From NCBI RefSeq assembly GCF_000621845.1, contig NZ_JHXF01000016.1:1-64000 (forward strand): a stretch of 64,000 nucleotides of DNA, in the 5' to 3' direction. This document shows, piece after piece, positions 1 through 10,300 of the stretch. The translations under genes and the position numbers were made by a program. The notes below the pieces were generated by a model. That model searched no databases. It saw only the letters and a program-made list of their open reading frames with translations, and was not told where the DNA came from. The stretch comes from Ruminococcus flavefaciens MA2007 (GTDB lineage Bacteria; Bacillota; Clostridia; Oscillospirales; Ruminococcaceae). Each line of letters begins with the position of its first letter. Within the stretch, counting starts at the first letter, position 1.

Positions 1-70
1 AGTTTTTGCATATATTCTCAGAATTTCTCATATAATTCACTGACCAAATATCGAAAAAAGGAGAAAAGAT

Positions 71-256
71 ATGAGAAAAACACACAGAAAGATAGCCAGC
101 GGAGCACTTTTGTGCGGCTGTGCGCTGTTCACGCTGTACGGAGCTTCGCGTATTGCAGAAAGAGCCGAAAATGGTGCTCTGCCGACAGCATTGACAGACC
201 TTGACAACGAGAAGCCGATAATCGTCCTTGACGCAGGGCATGGCGAATCAACTTAA
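71..256 (+). pseudogene. N-acetylmuramoyl-L-alanine amidase (Amidase_3), 5' fragment
   Basis: A 61-residue remnant of a secreted peptidoglycan amidase. It begins after a good ribosome site (AAAGGAG) and has a basic N-terminus and a hydrophobic segment (residues ~10-25) typical of a signal or anchor. It then reaches the first zinc-ligand motif of Amidase_3, IIVLDAGHG, where the His binds zinc, and stops three codons later. The rest of the roughly 200-residue catalytic domain is absent here and is not found elsewhere in the window. The break coincides with a 28-bp sequence that recurs at 13655-13682 beside a serine recombinase, so recombination is the likely cause. The product cannot be an active amidase. 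Confidence 0.8.
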
Positions 257-266
257 ACATAGTTCA
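239..266 (+). repeat. Left copy of 28-bp repeat (attL-like junction)
   Basis: CATGGCG followed by AATCAACTTAAACATAGTTCA. It matches 13655-13682 with one mismatch in 28. The first bases are also amidase codons (His-Gly of DAGHG), so the junction between gene and foreign DNA lies within CATGGCG. The last part is one arm of the palindrome found at 13637-13673. Confidence 0.7.
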
Positions 267-651
267 TTATGAGCGGAAAGTTATCAGATTGAATGAGATA
301 TACTTTTATGGTTCATTTTATATGATGAGAGGGGACAGATTACTCTCTATCCGCTCTTTCAAAGAAGCTTTTGGGAGACAGTTTCAAATGAAGATTTGCA
401 GTCTTGTGTGCGCAAAACAGGTGAAATGTACACGACTAAGAGGCATTATATCGATATGAAAGAATCAGCTCCCGTAAGGGAGCTGATGTTCTTAGTTTGT
501 CCGATATGTGCACGATCTAACGTGTGAAAGTCCCGAACACGCCCAGATATTATGATGGGACCTATACGCGCATTTTGGGGGATGAGGATTATTTTTATAT
601 GTCGTTTCTATTTGAATTATCAGACATCTGGTATTAGAATCCCTTGGTTAA
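267..651. other. Intergenic region with remnant-like open frame
   Basis: No convincing gene. The + strand frame 297-527 is open for 76 codons without a start codon and may be decayed coding DNA; I do not recognise it. An 8-bp hairpin (CAGCTCCC/GGGAGCTG, 466-485) lies inside but lacks a T tract. Confidence 0.4.
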
Positions 652-2574
652 TCATCCTGCAAATCTTTTACAGTAGGCAATAAAATCAATGTCAGAGAGC
701 GGCTTTGAGAAGTAGTAGCCTTGGATCAGATTACCGCCGAAGGAAGTGATAATATCCAGCTGCTCCTTAGTCTCAACTCCCTCCTGAAGTACTTGCAGCT
801 TGATGGATTTGAGCTGATTGACCGTGATCATCAGAAAATCCATGCCGGCCTTGTCTGTTGCTTTCCAAAGCAGGGACTTGTCTATTTTCACAGTCTTGTA
901 GTTATTGGACATAAGATTAGCTAAATTAGAATAACCCGTACCGTAATCATCCATGGAAAATGTAAAGCCATAATCTTTCAGCTGTTTCAGTGTATCATTA
1001 AATATACTATTGCGGAATACGTCCACTGTTTCTGTCAGCTCCAGATTGATGAAAGAGACGGGAACATTATATTTATGGAGTAATCTGGCGAATTTCTGTA
1101 CAATATTTGCGTCGCCGAGCTGATATGGAGAAACATTCAGTTCAATCCACTTGATGCCATACTGTTCAGGGTGATAGTTTGCATAGAACTCACAGACCTT
1201 TTCAAGTACGATCTCACCAAGATTTGAGATAAGACCATATTCTTCTGCTGCGCTGATAAACTCATCGGGAGGGATAAATCCGAGCTCGGTATCATCCATT
1301 CTGACAAGTGCCTCAGCAGAAACAAACGACTGTGAATCTACTGACCAAATCGGCTGATAGTACACAATGAACGACCTGTTTTCACAGGCACGGCGTACAG
1401 CATTGAGCATTCTTGTGCGCTTGCGGATAATATTCACATCTTCGTTATTTCGCAGGATCATATTTGAATCGGTAAAGTTCAGATCTCTGCCTCTGTGAAA
1501 AGCAGAATCAAGCGTCACATTATCTGTATCTTCAGGGAGATGAATCACAGTTACAAGCGCATTGAAGTAGATTTTCTTGTTTTCAACCGTCCAGCTCTGA
1601 TTAAACATTGCTTCCAGTGCTATAAGATAATCATTTTCGGCAATACTATAGTTTTTTATTTTGTTCCTTTCTAACATGATCGCATATTTTTCCGTAGTAT
1701 AGGCATAAACATTGTTGTGCCCAACCAGTTTTGAGATCTTTTCACAGACGGTGCGGAATGCGACAGTCTTTTCTTCGGAAGAAAGGGTGCTGAGAAGCTG
1801 TTCTGTATTTACAAGTGAAACAGCGATAAGCGTCATTTGGCTTTTCATATCGCAGGCTGTTTTGTAAAATTCAAGGAATACTTTACGTTTGTATACATTC
1901 AGTTCGGTATCCACTTCCAGACTGGCATTTTCAAATACTATCGCCATCAACGAAAGCATAACTGCTTCCGTAAAAAGCTGTATCTGCAACTGGCGGAACA
2001 GTATCTGTACAACAATACCCGTGATAACGAACGCCAGTCCTGAGAATAGATAGAGGATTTTTTGCTTTTGTATGAACGTAGCATTTCTGAGCAGTACAAA
2101 GATCGTATGTCCGAGATAAAACATTACAAGTGTATGTAAAATAAGGAATGAATTATTTCGGATATAATTGCAGTCGGTATCATAGTAGAAAAGGAAATGA
2201 AAGAAAAAGTTGACTAATATCAGGCAAAATGCAATTACTGCGGGAATGCTGTACATAAGAAAAAAATTTTTTCGACGGTTTATGAGATGTCCGCTTAAAC
2301 ATTGGACATATAATCCGAATACATACATTGTTAGTACATTGACAAGAAAGTATAAGCTGATTGAGATATTCGCTGCCAGATTGATTTTTGATTTAGCAAA
2401 ATAACCTGCTAAAATATTGCTGAGACTTCCGGAAAAGACACAGACACAGAGAGCTGCATACAGTGTGTGCTTGAAGTGATGTATGCGTTTGGACATTATG
2501 AAGTAAAATATACAGCATATGCAAAGCATAACAGCAGCAATATCGTAGGAATTATTATAGATCGTGCTCGTCAT
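652..2574 (-). CDS. Membrane-bound EAL-domain c-di-GMP phosphodiesterase
   Basis: A 640-residue protein predicted to hydrolyse cyclic di-GMP to pGpG at the membrane. Residues 1-~220 contain about seven hydrophobic segments and act as a sensor. Residues ~230-395 look like a degenerate GGDEF domain with no GGDEF signature. Residues 401-640 are a complete EAL domain: AEALVRM (catalytic Glu 421), ELNVSPYQL, LELTET, MDDYGTGYSNL, KIDKSLL, QEGVET and QGYYFSKPL are all present, so activity is expected. I chose ATG 2574 because GGGGGAGG stands 6-8 bases upstream; an upstream in-frame start at 2631 has no such site. The gene is monocistronic and diverges from the sigma-factor operon. The ligand is unknown. 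Confidence 0.9.
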   Translation of the reverse strand: MTSTIYNNSYDIAAVMLCICCIFYFIMSKRIHHFKHTLYAALCVCVFSGSLSNILAGYFAKSKINLAANISISLYFLVNVLTMYVFGLYVQCLSGHLINRRKNFFLMYSIPAVIAFCLILVNFFFHFLFYYDTDCNYIRNNSFLILHTLVMFYLGHTIFVLLRNATFIQKQKILYLFSGLAFVITGIVVQILFRQLQIQLFTEAVMLSLMAIVFENASLEVDTELNVYKRKVFLEFYKTACDMKSQMTLIAVSLVNTEQLLSTLSSEEKTVAFRTVCEKISKLVGHNNVYAYTTEKYAIMLERNKIKNYSIAENDYLIALEAMFNQSWTVENKKIYFNALVTVIHLPEDTDNVTLDSAFHRGRDLNFTDSNMILRNNEDVNIIRKRTRMLNAVRRACENRSFIVYYQPIWSVDSQSFVSAEALVRMDDTELGFIPPDEFISAAEEYGLISNLGEIVLEKVCEFYANYHPEQYGIKWIELNVSPYQLGDANIVQKFARLLHKYNVPVSFINLELTETVDVFRNSIFNDTLKQLKDYGFTFSMDDYGTGYSNLANLMSNNYKTVKIDKSLLWKATDKAGMDFLMITVNQLKSIKLQVLQEGVETKEQLDIITSFGGNLIQGYYFSKPLSDIDFIAYCKRFAG

Positions 2575-3295
2575 ATTTATCCTCCCCCTTTGATAATATG
2601 TGATGCTGAATGGCAATAAGCTTTTTAACAATATTTACCAAATATATATGCATGAGCAAGAAACAATCTATTCATTTTTATTATATAAGATAAGTAAGGA
2701 TTATTCAATAGATAAAATGTTAAGTTTTGAATGTGTTTAGTAAGTTTAAAGCTCTGGATTATTATATAAATAAGGCATTTAATTATTTGAGGAGTGGAGA
2801 GAGTTAATATTTTAGTAATTGAAAGAGAACATCTATAAACGCCCCCAAACACTGTATTATAAATATTCGAATTTTTCGCTGTCCGCTTTTTTTTAAAATT
2901 CTGTATTTCGAGTAAAACACCGAAATACAGAATTTTCTGTTACCTACATAAAACATATTCAAATGAAATTTTGTAGTTACGTGTTCACAAAAAACAGGTG
3001 AAATGCGGGAAGGAGCTCATATATAGCAAGCACTCCGCTTATAACAATGACTCTGGGAAAACTTGCAATGCTCTTCCCGTTATCCTGACCTGTATAATAT
3101 CTGTCATTCATCAAATAGCATTGAATCACTGAAACTGATATGATATAATATGTACAACCGAAAGAAAGGTAAAGCAGATGAAAAACAGACATTAAATATA
3201 ACTTTTCAAAAAAATTTTTTAATGGGTGCGACATTCATGATGTTCCGTACGTCTAATTATCAAAGGAAATATTTCCTGTCGAAAGGAGAATAACA
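2575..3295. other. Long AT-rich intergenic region with hairpin
   Basis: Seven hundred bases between divergent genes. A perfect 16-bp inverted repeat (2895-2910 / 2921-2936, AAAATTCTGTATTTCG) forms a strong stem. Short open frames here are AT-rich, lack ribosome sites and are not credible. The promoters of the EAL gene and of the sigma operon must lie here, but I cannot assign them. Confidence 0.5.
2895..2936. terminator. Perfect 16-bp stem hairpin
   Basis: AAAATTCTGTATTTCG and its exact complement are separated by 10 bases. The A-rich start and T-rich end resemble a bidirectional terminator, although no gene ends beside it; it may be left from a lost gene. Confidence 0.5.
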
Positions 3296-3850
3296 ATGAG
3301 TGACGGTTCAGGTAGCTACAGCCGTTTTCTCTCAGGTGACAGGGACGCAATTGATGAAGTAATAAAAGACTATAAAGATGGTCTTATATATTACATCTAC
3401 AGTATTATCGGAGATATGGAGCTGTCCGAGGAAGCCGCGATCGATGTGTTCATAAAGCTTTATGTAGATAAACCTGTTTTCAACGGAAATTCCGCATTCA
3501 AGACATGGTTATATACTATAGGAAGGAATAAAGCCTTTGACATCCGGCGGAAACGCTCAAGGATACGGGAAATATCTCTCGATGGCGCTTATTCCGTCCC
3601 GACCGGGGAAAATATCGAACAGAATTACTTGCAGCAGGAGAAATGCTCAATGCTGAGACTTGCTGTGAGCAAGCTGAAGCCAGAATACAGCCAGATTCTT
3701 TGTCTTATCTACTTCGAGAATTTCGATAATACCGAAGCAGGCAAGATAATGAAAAAAAGCAGCAAGCAGATACGCGATCTGCTTTACAGAGCGAAAAATG
3801 CTCTGAAAAGAGAACTCGAAAAGGAGGATGCTGAATATGATGGACTATAA
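3296..3850 (+). CDS. ECF-type RNA polymerase sigma factor
   Basis: A 184-residue group 4 (ECF) sigma factor. Region 2 spans roughly residues 20-85 (GLIYYIYSIIGDMELSEEAA and then FKTWLYTIGRNKAFDIRRKR, which matches the promoter -10-binding part). Region 4 spans roughly 120-175 (LKPEYSQILCLIYFENFDN, then a helix-turn-helix ending KQIRDLLYRAKNALKREL). AGGAG lies 7 bases before the ATG. The 3' end overlaps the next gene by 14 bases, so the two are probably co-translated; that gene encodes a membrane protein with a short cytoplasmic N-terminus, the usual arrangement for a sigma and its anti-sigma. It probably controls surface or fibre-degrading functions, by analogy with SigI/RsgI pairs in cellulolytic clostridia; that is inference. 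Confidence 0.9.
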   Translation: MSDGSGSYSRFLSGDRDAIDEVIKDYKDGLIYYIYSIIGDMELSEEAAIDVFIKLYVDKPVFNGNSAFKTWLYTIGRNKAFDIRRKRSRIREISLDGAYSVPTGENIEQNYLQQEKCSMLRLAVSKLKPEYSQILCLIYFENFDNTEAGKIMKKSSKQIRDLLYRAKNALKRELEKEDAEYDGL

Positions 3851-6233
3851 GGAAATGGCCGCTATCGTCAAGGAAAGAGGCGATGCTATTATCGCTGAAA
3901 AAGCTGAACATACACGCCGTATCCGAAAAGTATCAGTCGCTGTTTCAGGTATTGCAGCATCAGCCGCAGCCGCATTCTGTATCTGGCATCTCAAGGATTC
4001 AGCCAAATTCATCGACACGCCCCCTGATAACAGTAACATCATCGAAGATATTACAGAACCTGTTACTTCTCCGCCTGACGAAAAGGAGGCTGCTGTCTTA
4101 TCAACGACAGCAAGCCGTTCATCCGCATCAGCTTCCGTAACGAAAGCAGGGGCAACAGCTGTTTCTTCAGCAGATGTATCATCATCAGAAACTGCAAGAT
4201 CATCTGATAAAGCATCTGCGTCTTACACTGCCATTGACAGTATTATTACGTCAGCAGCCGTACAGACAGAGTTTGTTCCTGTGGAAACTGCAGAAACTGT
4301 TACAACATATGATCATGAACACCCATTAAACGAAGGGAGAATTATTATGAAACGATTTGCCGCACTTTCAACCGCCTTGCTCATGCTTCCGAATGTATCA
4401 GCTGCAAATGCTGCATCTGAAGAGCCGTTAAAGTATACACGTACAGACAAGTATCCTGATTATATCCAGAACTTGATAACCTGCATTGAAGATTATGATC
4501 TTGATATTGACATAAACGATGACGGTAAATTTGACATCTTTGACGCCTATGCAGTTGAACGCAATTATACTGACGACCTTCCTGAATATATCGTCAATAA
4601 TATAAACACCTGCGAAGAAAAGATAAATGAATTCAAGCAGGCTACAGGCAAGAATGCAAGTATCTGTGATATTACGGAATACTTTGTACGTACTCAGCCG
4701 GTAAAGCTTGAATACTTCGACCCTAATTACTATATTGACAACTGTCCTGATACGTATGCTGAACCTGTTCCGCTTGAATATATCAGGCATGATGACGGCG
4801 ATTTCGATATAATCGATTTCTACGATACAATGTTCTACAAAGAGTCGGACGGTAAGTTTGAAAGATTGAAATACCACTGCAGCGATTCTGAAAACAAGTT
4901 AATATCGCCTATACATCTTTTTATAGAGAATTATCTCAAATCCGCTATGTGCTATACCAATGCATCATATAATGTGATGGCTGAACTTATGGATAATGGC
5001 TTAGTTGATGCTGATATCGATTCAGACGGTGAGATCAATTTTGATGACATCATGATGTTGTATAACTTCCAGGACAAATTCTATGATGATTATTATGAGA
5101 CCTGTTATGGTTACTGGGACGAAAATGATGAATATCACAGTCTGGAACCGGGTCAGATACATGAAAGAAAGAGAACATATGACGGCTTCCTTGAGGACTA
5201 TGAAGAATATATTTCTTTCCTGAAGGAAATGCCAAATTATGATGAGAAAACCGACTATACTACCAATCATCCGCTTTCAGAGAGTGAATGGGAAAAGGCA
5301 ACAAAATTCTATGATACCGCTTCTCAGTATTCGCTCCATTGCTTCGCTGATATCGATCAGACGCTGTTTATATATTATATAACCAACTATACGAATTTCA
5401 GCCATGAGATCTTTGACAGCAGTTATTATAACAGCGAGGAAAACCATTTCATCAGCTGGGATATATGGGGATATCTCTATAAATACAAGAATATTTACGA
5501 AACATACGGCGTAAACGCTGTCAGAAGCCCCGAAGACAAGCCTCTTGATCCGCGGTTCGCAAAATATGACATAGAAAAGATGTTCCCTGAGTATTATGAC
5601 GCTGTCAAGAAAGGTGAGATCCCTGAGCCTGACATAAACAAGGACGGAAAGACCGACATTCAGGATTATGCATTTTTCAAGGATCTTTTTACTGAGATAC
5701 CGGCGCCTGAAGATCCTTCATACTTTATCTATGCGAAAATAGATGCACCTCAGGAAGTACGTGACGCTTTCAATTACGATTACGACTTTAACAATAACGG
5801 TGTCAGCTGTGATATTGGAGAACTTGAGTGTATAGAGCTTTACATTGCAAAGGCTGTAGGAGCTTCGGATTATGATGATATACTCGATATGCTCGACAAG
5901 TATTATGCAGAAAATCCGTCCCTTGATCCTATTGCAATAATAAATGAAGAAATAAAAAACATGAATGATCCGCAGACAGAAGAAAAAATCAATGAGGAAG
6001 AAAATGAAATAATCAGCTACATGAGCTCCCTTGACCTGTTCAAAACCGTAACAGGTGATTCCAATATCGACGGAAACGTGGATATGTCCGATGTGTTATT
6101 AATAATGCAGTCTCTATCCAATCCTAATAAATACAAACTGACTCCGCAGGGAAGAAAAAATGCCGATCACGATGACAACGGCGTTACCAACGCAGATGCA
6201 CTTGCTGTACAGATGGGACTTCTCGGTTTATAA
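3837..6233 (+). CDS. Membrane anti-sigma-like protein fused to secreted dockerin protein
   Basis: A 798-residue protein beginning at ATG 3837, with AAGGAGG 10 bases upstream inside the sigma gene. Residues 1-~33 are charged and cytoplasmic; a transmembrane helix (VSVAVSGIAASAAAAFCIW) follows, then a Ser/Thr/Ala linker to ~165. At residue 171 a second classical signal peptide begins (MKRFAALSTALLMLPNVSAA) with its own ribosome site (GAAGGGAG, 4332-4339; ATG 4347). The remainder is acidic, with several EF-hand/dockerin-type repeats (DINDDGKFDIFD, DIDSDGEINFDD, DINKDGKTDIQD) and a final dockerin pair at ~738-798 (GDSNIDGNVDMSD, NADHDDNGVTNAD). The first part is the likely anti-sigma factor of the gene upstream. 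The second could be the extracellular sensor or a separately translated secreted protein. No enzyme domain is recognised. Confidence 0.75.
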   Translation: MMDYKEMAAIVKERGDAIIAEKAEHTRRIRKVSVAVSGIAASAAAAFCIWHLKDSAKFIDTPPDNSNIIEDITEPVTSPPDEKEAAVLSTTASRSSASASVTKAGATAVSSADVSSSETARSSDKASASYTAIDSIITSAAVQTEFVPVETAETVTTYDHEHPLNEGRIIMKRFAALSTALLMLPNVSAANAASEEPLKYTRTDKYPDYIQNLITCIEDYDLDIDINDDGKFDIFDAYAVERNYTDDLPEYIVNNINTCEEKINEFKQATGKNASICDITEYFVRTQPVKLEYFDPNYYIDNCPDTYAEPVPLEYIRHDDGDFDIIDFYDTMFYKESDGKFERLKYHCSDSENKLISPIHLFIENYLKSAMCYTNASYNVMAELMDNGLVDADIDSDGEINFDDIMMLYNFQDKFYDDYYETCYGYWDENDEYHSLEPGQIHERKRTYDGFLEDYEEYISFLKEMPNYDEKTDYTTNHPLSESEWEKATKFYDTASQYSLHCFADIDQTLFIYYITNYTNFSHEIFDSSYYNSEENHFISWDIWGYLYKYKNIYETYGVNAVRSPEDKPLDPRFAKYDIEKMFPEYYDAVKKGEIPEPDINKDGKTDIQDYAFFKDLFTEIPAPEDPSYFIYAKIDAPQEVRDAFNYDYDFNNNGVSCDIGELECIELYIAKAVGASDYDDILDMLDKYYAENPSLDPIAIINEEIKNMNDPQTEEKINEEENEIISYMSSLDLFKTVTGDSNIDGNVDMSDVLLIMQSLSNPNKYKLTPQGRKNADHDDNGVTNADALAVQMGLLGL
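4332..4349 (+). promoter_or_regulatory. Internal ribosome site and start codon before second signal peptide
   Basis: GAAGGGAG, a 7-base gap and ATG 4347 in frame with the upstream coding sequence, directly preceding a Lys-Arg plus hydrophobic signal sequence. It would allow the dockerin part to be made alone. Confidence 0.45.
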
Positions 6234-6560
6234 AAACTTTTTAGTGTTCATATATTACAGCTGATCAGTGTAGACAAAGCAAAGATACTGACAAAAGAAG
6301 ATATACTTGATAGAATCCTAAATGGTGAATTTTCAAGCTTTATTGAGCTGCATTCCGAGACAAGAGGCGACATTATTTATATCCCGGAACTGGAAATGAA
6401 AATCAAACCATATGTCTGGGAAGTCAAGGAAAGAATAGTAAACATCAGCTTTGATATGTACAGTGATGTATTGAAAACGCGCTTTTTTGAGTTTAGTACA
6501 GGTTTGGGCCTGCTTTTTCGGGCTTGCGCGGAATTGCAGTGTGATCCCTTTGCAGAATAA
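6234..6560 (+). pseudogene. Start-less coding remnant, family unknown
   Basis: The frame directly after the dockerin gene's stop stays open for 108 codons. Its middle reads like real protein (EDILDRILNGEFSSFIELH, then YIPELEMKIKPYVWEVKERI) but has no start codon or ribosome site. I do not recognise the family. The shorter minus-strand frames over it look like shadows. The sequence from 6561 to 6780 shows nothing convincing. Confidence 0.35.
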
Positions 6561-6787
6561 TTTGTCCAACCGCAGGAGAAGTGTAGGAAAAATAAAGTTG
6601 AGAATAACTATATCTTTTGTTGGAGCATGAGCCATGATTTTTGTTTTTGTCGGTTATGCTGCATTTTGAATATGATGTGTCCGGAACAACAATGGGAATT
6701 TTGGCGAAATGACGTAAAATCAATGGGGCATAAGAGAGTGCTTACATATTCAATGCAGGTGGGAATATAACAAGGTTAATAATATAA

Positions 6788-6811
6788 AAGGACGGCTTTA
6801 CGCCGTCCTTA
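6788..6811 (-). terminator. Terminator of HhH gene copy 1
   Basis: AAGGACGGC TTTAC GCCGTCCTT hairpin just after the stop of the minus-strand HhH gene; a related GACGGC/GCCGTC stem follows copy 3. Confidence 0.65.
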
Positions 6812-7060
6812 TTATTTATTAATTATTGTTTGCTCAACATCCAAGAATTTTTCTATAACGACCATTATCTCCTCAAGGCGCTTACCGCCGATACCTTTGA
6901 TCTTGCTGAGTTCTGCCTCAAGAGCTGGAAGATCAATGTTTTTGCCTTGTTCTCCGAGAAGCTGATCTCCATATCGAAGAATGAACTTTGTAAGCTCCTC
7001 TCGGTTCATCTTCTTGATCTTTCGGTAAGTGTCCTGATCAATAATCTCCTGATTTCCCAT
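6812..7060 (-). CDS. Small helix-hairpin-helix protein, copy 1 of 3
   Basis: An 82-residue protein. Residues 8-35 form a charged helix (DTYRKIKKMNREEL). Residues ~50-74 (LSKIKGIGGKRLEEIM) match the helix-hairpin-helix fold that contacts the DNA backbone, as in RuvA or ComEA C-termini; the GIG hairpin is intact. Nearly identical proteins are encoded at 19900-20127 and 24871-25101. ATG 7060 was chosen because AAGGAGC lies just upstream, as in the other copies. This copy alone has a 6-residue C-terminal extension (QTIINK) and lacks the conserved promoter block of copies 2 and 3, so it may be weakly expressed. A DNA-binding role is inferred from the fold; the family name is not known to me. Confidence 0.75.
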   Translation of the reverse strand: MGNQEIIDQDTYRKIKKMNREELTKFILRYGDQLLGEQGKNIDLPALEAELSKIKGIGGKRLEEIMVVIEKFLDVEQTIINK

Positions 7061-7348
7061 ATATGGCTCCTTTTTCATTTCTCTTATCACCAATTATATA
7101 AACAGAAAAGCTCCCCCGAGGGTAGCCTCCTCTATTACTTTTCATTAGAGAAATAATAAAATCCATCATTTCCGGATTGAATCATACTCTTCGATGGTGC
7201 TTTAATATCATATTGGTGAGTCTAATTCAATGTAGAAATCTTAAAAAGAATACCGTCTGTGTCAGCCGATAGACTGTCACAGACGGTAAATGCTCTGTTA
7301 TTGTCCGTACTTGCGGTCGGAAAAGGGAAGAGAATGAAAGTGCCCTTG

Positions 7349-10300
7349 TCAGAATGAGTTTATCTCACCCATGATGAACTTCTTGAGTAACGTCAGATCG
7401 TCGCTGTTTATAGCGTCATCACCGTTGATATCCGCCGTTCCGAAGTTATCGGTGTCGCCGCTGAGGACTGCCTTTCTCATCTTGCAGAGATCGTAGATAT
7501 CGATAACTCCGTCGCCGTTCAGGTCGCCGATGATGTAATTGTCAACTGGTTTGTCTGTTCTCCACCAGTTCAAGTTGAAGAGATAGCCCTCACCACCGAT
7601 GAATACGAAATAAATATCATGTATGCCATAGAATTCGCTGATAGCGCAGGTCTGGGTGTTCCATGTCTGCCAGCCGTTTGAGGATTTGATATTCATTTTT
7701 CCAATGAGCTGACCGTCGGGAGTGTCCATATGAATCTCGATAGCAGCCTTTGCGCCGTTGGAACCAATACGGAAATCGATATTCTTGACGTCTGTAAGAT
7801 CTATGTTCTTGAAACCAATATAGTCATTGTTTTCAGCATATGCAACATCAAGACCGCCTTCGGAGCAGTTTTCGGTTTCAATACCGGATTTGATATCATA
7901 AGATTCTGCCTGAATAACCTTGCAGAGTGGAACTATTCCTGATTTGTCTGAGGTGTTTGCGGGAGATGTGTTTGTATTTGATGGCACTTCTACTGTTTCC
8001 CATTCACAGATAAAGCCCATGTTATCAATATTGTTTGCCCAGCCTGTAAGCTCATTATCATCCCATTTTCCGTTATTCTTCATAATGATCATATAATGCT
8101 CAAGGCCTCTGTAATTGTCTGGCTTTCCGTCTCCCCAGCAGGTATAACTCAGTTTTTCGCCTGTTACCCAGTTGAACTTACCATTATCTCCGCGGCTTGC
8201 ACCTAACCAATAAAAAGGCTTTGACGCGGAATCAGCCTTTATTGTGTTCAAGATCTCATTTTGTTCCTTCTCGGAGGTGATTACAGCAAGGTGACCGCCT
8301 ATACTTTCACAGTAATTCTTTGCGTCTTCCCATGTGAGACCTTCATTGAACACCTGATATCTTACAGAGCTTGAACGAGTTGTCACAACAGGATTTGTCG
8401 TAGTTGTGGATGTTGTTTTAGTTGTAGTGGTAGTTTTAGTTGTTGTTCTGGTTGTAGTAGTTGTGACCACGGGTGCAGGTTCGTTGCTGTTTCTGTATAC
8501 AGCTTCTACGGTAGCATTACCGTCAAGTCTTATCTTGATAGACTGGGAGGTAGTATCACCATCTGTGATAGTTGCATTAGTTATCTTCCAGTATGAGAAA
8601 AAACGACCTTCAACAGGAAGAGCCTTTATGTAAAGATCGTAATCAGGATGGTACTTGCCGTTCCAGTTGCTTATATTTCCGAGATCAAGAGAATTCAGCA
8701 GTATGCTTCCGCTATCCGCTGCATTCACAATATTAAGCTTGCGTGGTTCAGATGAAAGTCTCATAGCAGATCTTGTAGTACGTTCTGCAACTGATGGCCT
8801 CTGAGTATAGAATTCAGTAACAGTGTTCATATCGCTTTCAAAGCGCCTTTCAGCGTTAGAACCTGAAAGGCTTCCTGAATGGAAACGAGCAAACGTATCA
8901 GCTACCTGCTGCTTATATTTGTATCTGTAATTATTGATGACATCTTTTACTCTGTTGGGCTCAAAATCTGTATTTATAAGATCCATCATAGTTCTTGAAA
9001 ACTTATGTCTGAAACGCTGATAATTAAGAAGGCTATTGAATACTCTTGCAAGCTGGCTGTTGCTTTCAAGGATACGTCTGAAGCAATCAGCGGAATATGA
9101 TTTGTCCTCAGTGCCATAGAGCCCCTGTCCAGACTCGGTATCGAAGAGCATCATTCTCCATTTACCGTCTGAATATGGATTCGATTCATCGATAACTGTT
9201 GAGCGCCATGCACTGAAGTTATTCTGAGGCCAGTCTGCATTTGCCCAGTAGATCTGAGCAGCAAAATAGTCTATAAAGCTCTGAATGTCAACTTTTTCGC
9301 AGAATTCTTCATAAGAAATGTTTCCGCTTGCTGCTGCGTTGCATAAATTACGCCAATCGCCGAGGTCTTTGTCACTGCCTTCCTCGAGTCCGCCGTTCTT
9401 TATTATTGCAATATCGCTTTTCTTGACTCCGTAGTGATCGCTGAGGTAGCTTTTGCTTGTCTTTTCAAGTATCTGGTATATACCCCAGAATTCGCCGTCA
9501 AGCAATACTATGCATTCAGATGTTGCCTGATAGGCAAAGTTTCTGTCGGTTACAAGGTTCTGGTTTATGCTGTCGCGGAAGAATGCTCCGGTATTGTCAT
9601 TTCCTCCGTTTCTGAGAACAATGCCGTCAAACTTCTTGATAGCTTTGCCGTTTTTAGCCTTGGTAGCCTTTCCTGAGAAGAAATCGTATTCAAATTCAGA
9701 CTTTCCGTATTCCTCTCTGGTGTATACGTTGAAGCTCTTCTGTGCAAGAGATCTTGAGAAGGCACCCTTGATGCGGATACCAACATTCTGTTCTATGACC
9801 TTCTGACCATTCTCAAACATAGTAAAGCTTGCAGGACGCTCCCATTCCTTGCCCTTCATCGAGTAATTCGCACGGTATTCCCATGGGTTTCTTGCACCGT
9901 TGTATTTGTTATCGTCGTATACTTTTCCCAGGCAGTAGATTCCCTTATTGTAATCAAAGAGATTTGCGGGATCCGTTACCAGAGATACAACCTTCATGTT
10001 CTTATAGTAGCCGGAATTGGTCTTGCCTATAAGGTAGGTCTTTGTGACATATTCGCTTGCGCGTCCTTCGCTGTCCACCGCAACGGCTCTGATAACTGCC
10101 GCCTTGTCAATATTCCCGCGGGGAGCTTCTGCTCCGTTGGGCACTATATCTGTGCGGGCGCTAATACGGTTCTTGGAATCGGTCATATCCTTGATAGTTA
10201 TAGGACCGGTGTATTTCGTAGAACCGAATACAGGATCACTGCCGTCTGTTGTATAGTAGATATCGCAGCCTTCATCGGCTGTGAGAGTAAGAGAGAAGCT

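Noticed and set aside
500..560. Group II intron start
   Set aside because: GTGTGAAAGTCCCGAAC resembles intron-like sequence, but no domain V hairpin or reverse transcriptase is present.
2977..3234. 85-codon minus-strand frame before the sigma gene
   Set aside because: AT-rich, no ribosome site, no family resemblance; ends in the promoter area of the sigma gene.
4428..4877. 149-codon minus-strand frame inside the dockerin gene
   Set aside because: Antisense of an Asp/Tyr-rich coding region; it lacks a ribosome site and its Ile/Val-rich composition is what such an antisense gives.
8406..8633. Val-rich open frame on the + strand
   Set aside because: It is the antisense of the Thr-rich linker of the CotH protein; low-complexity repeats keep the opposite strand open.
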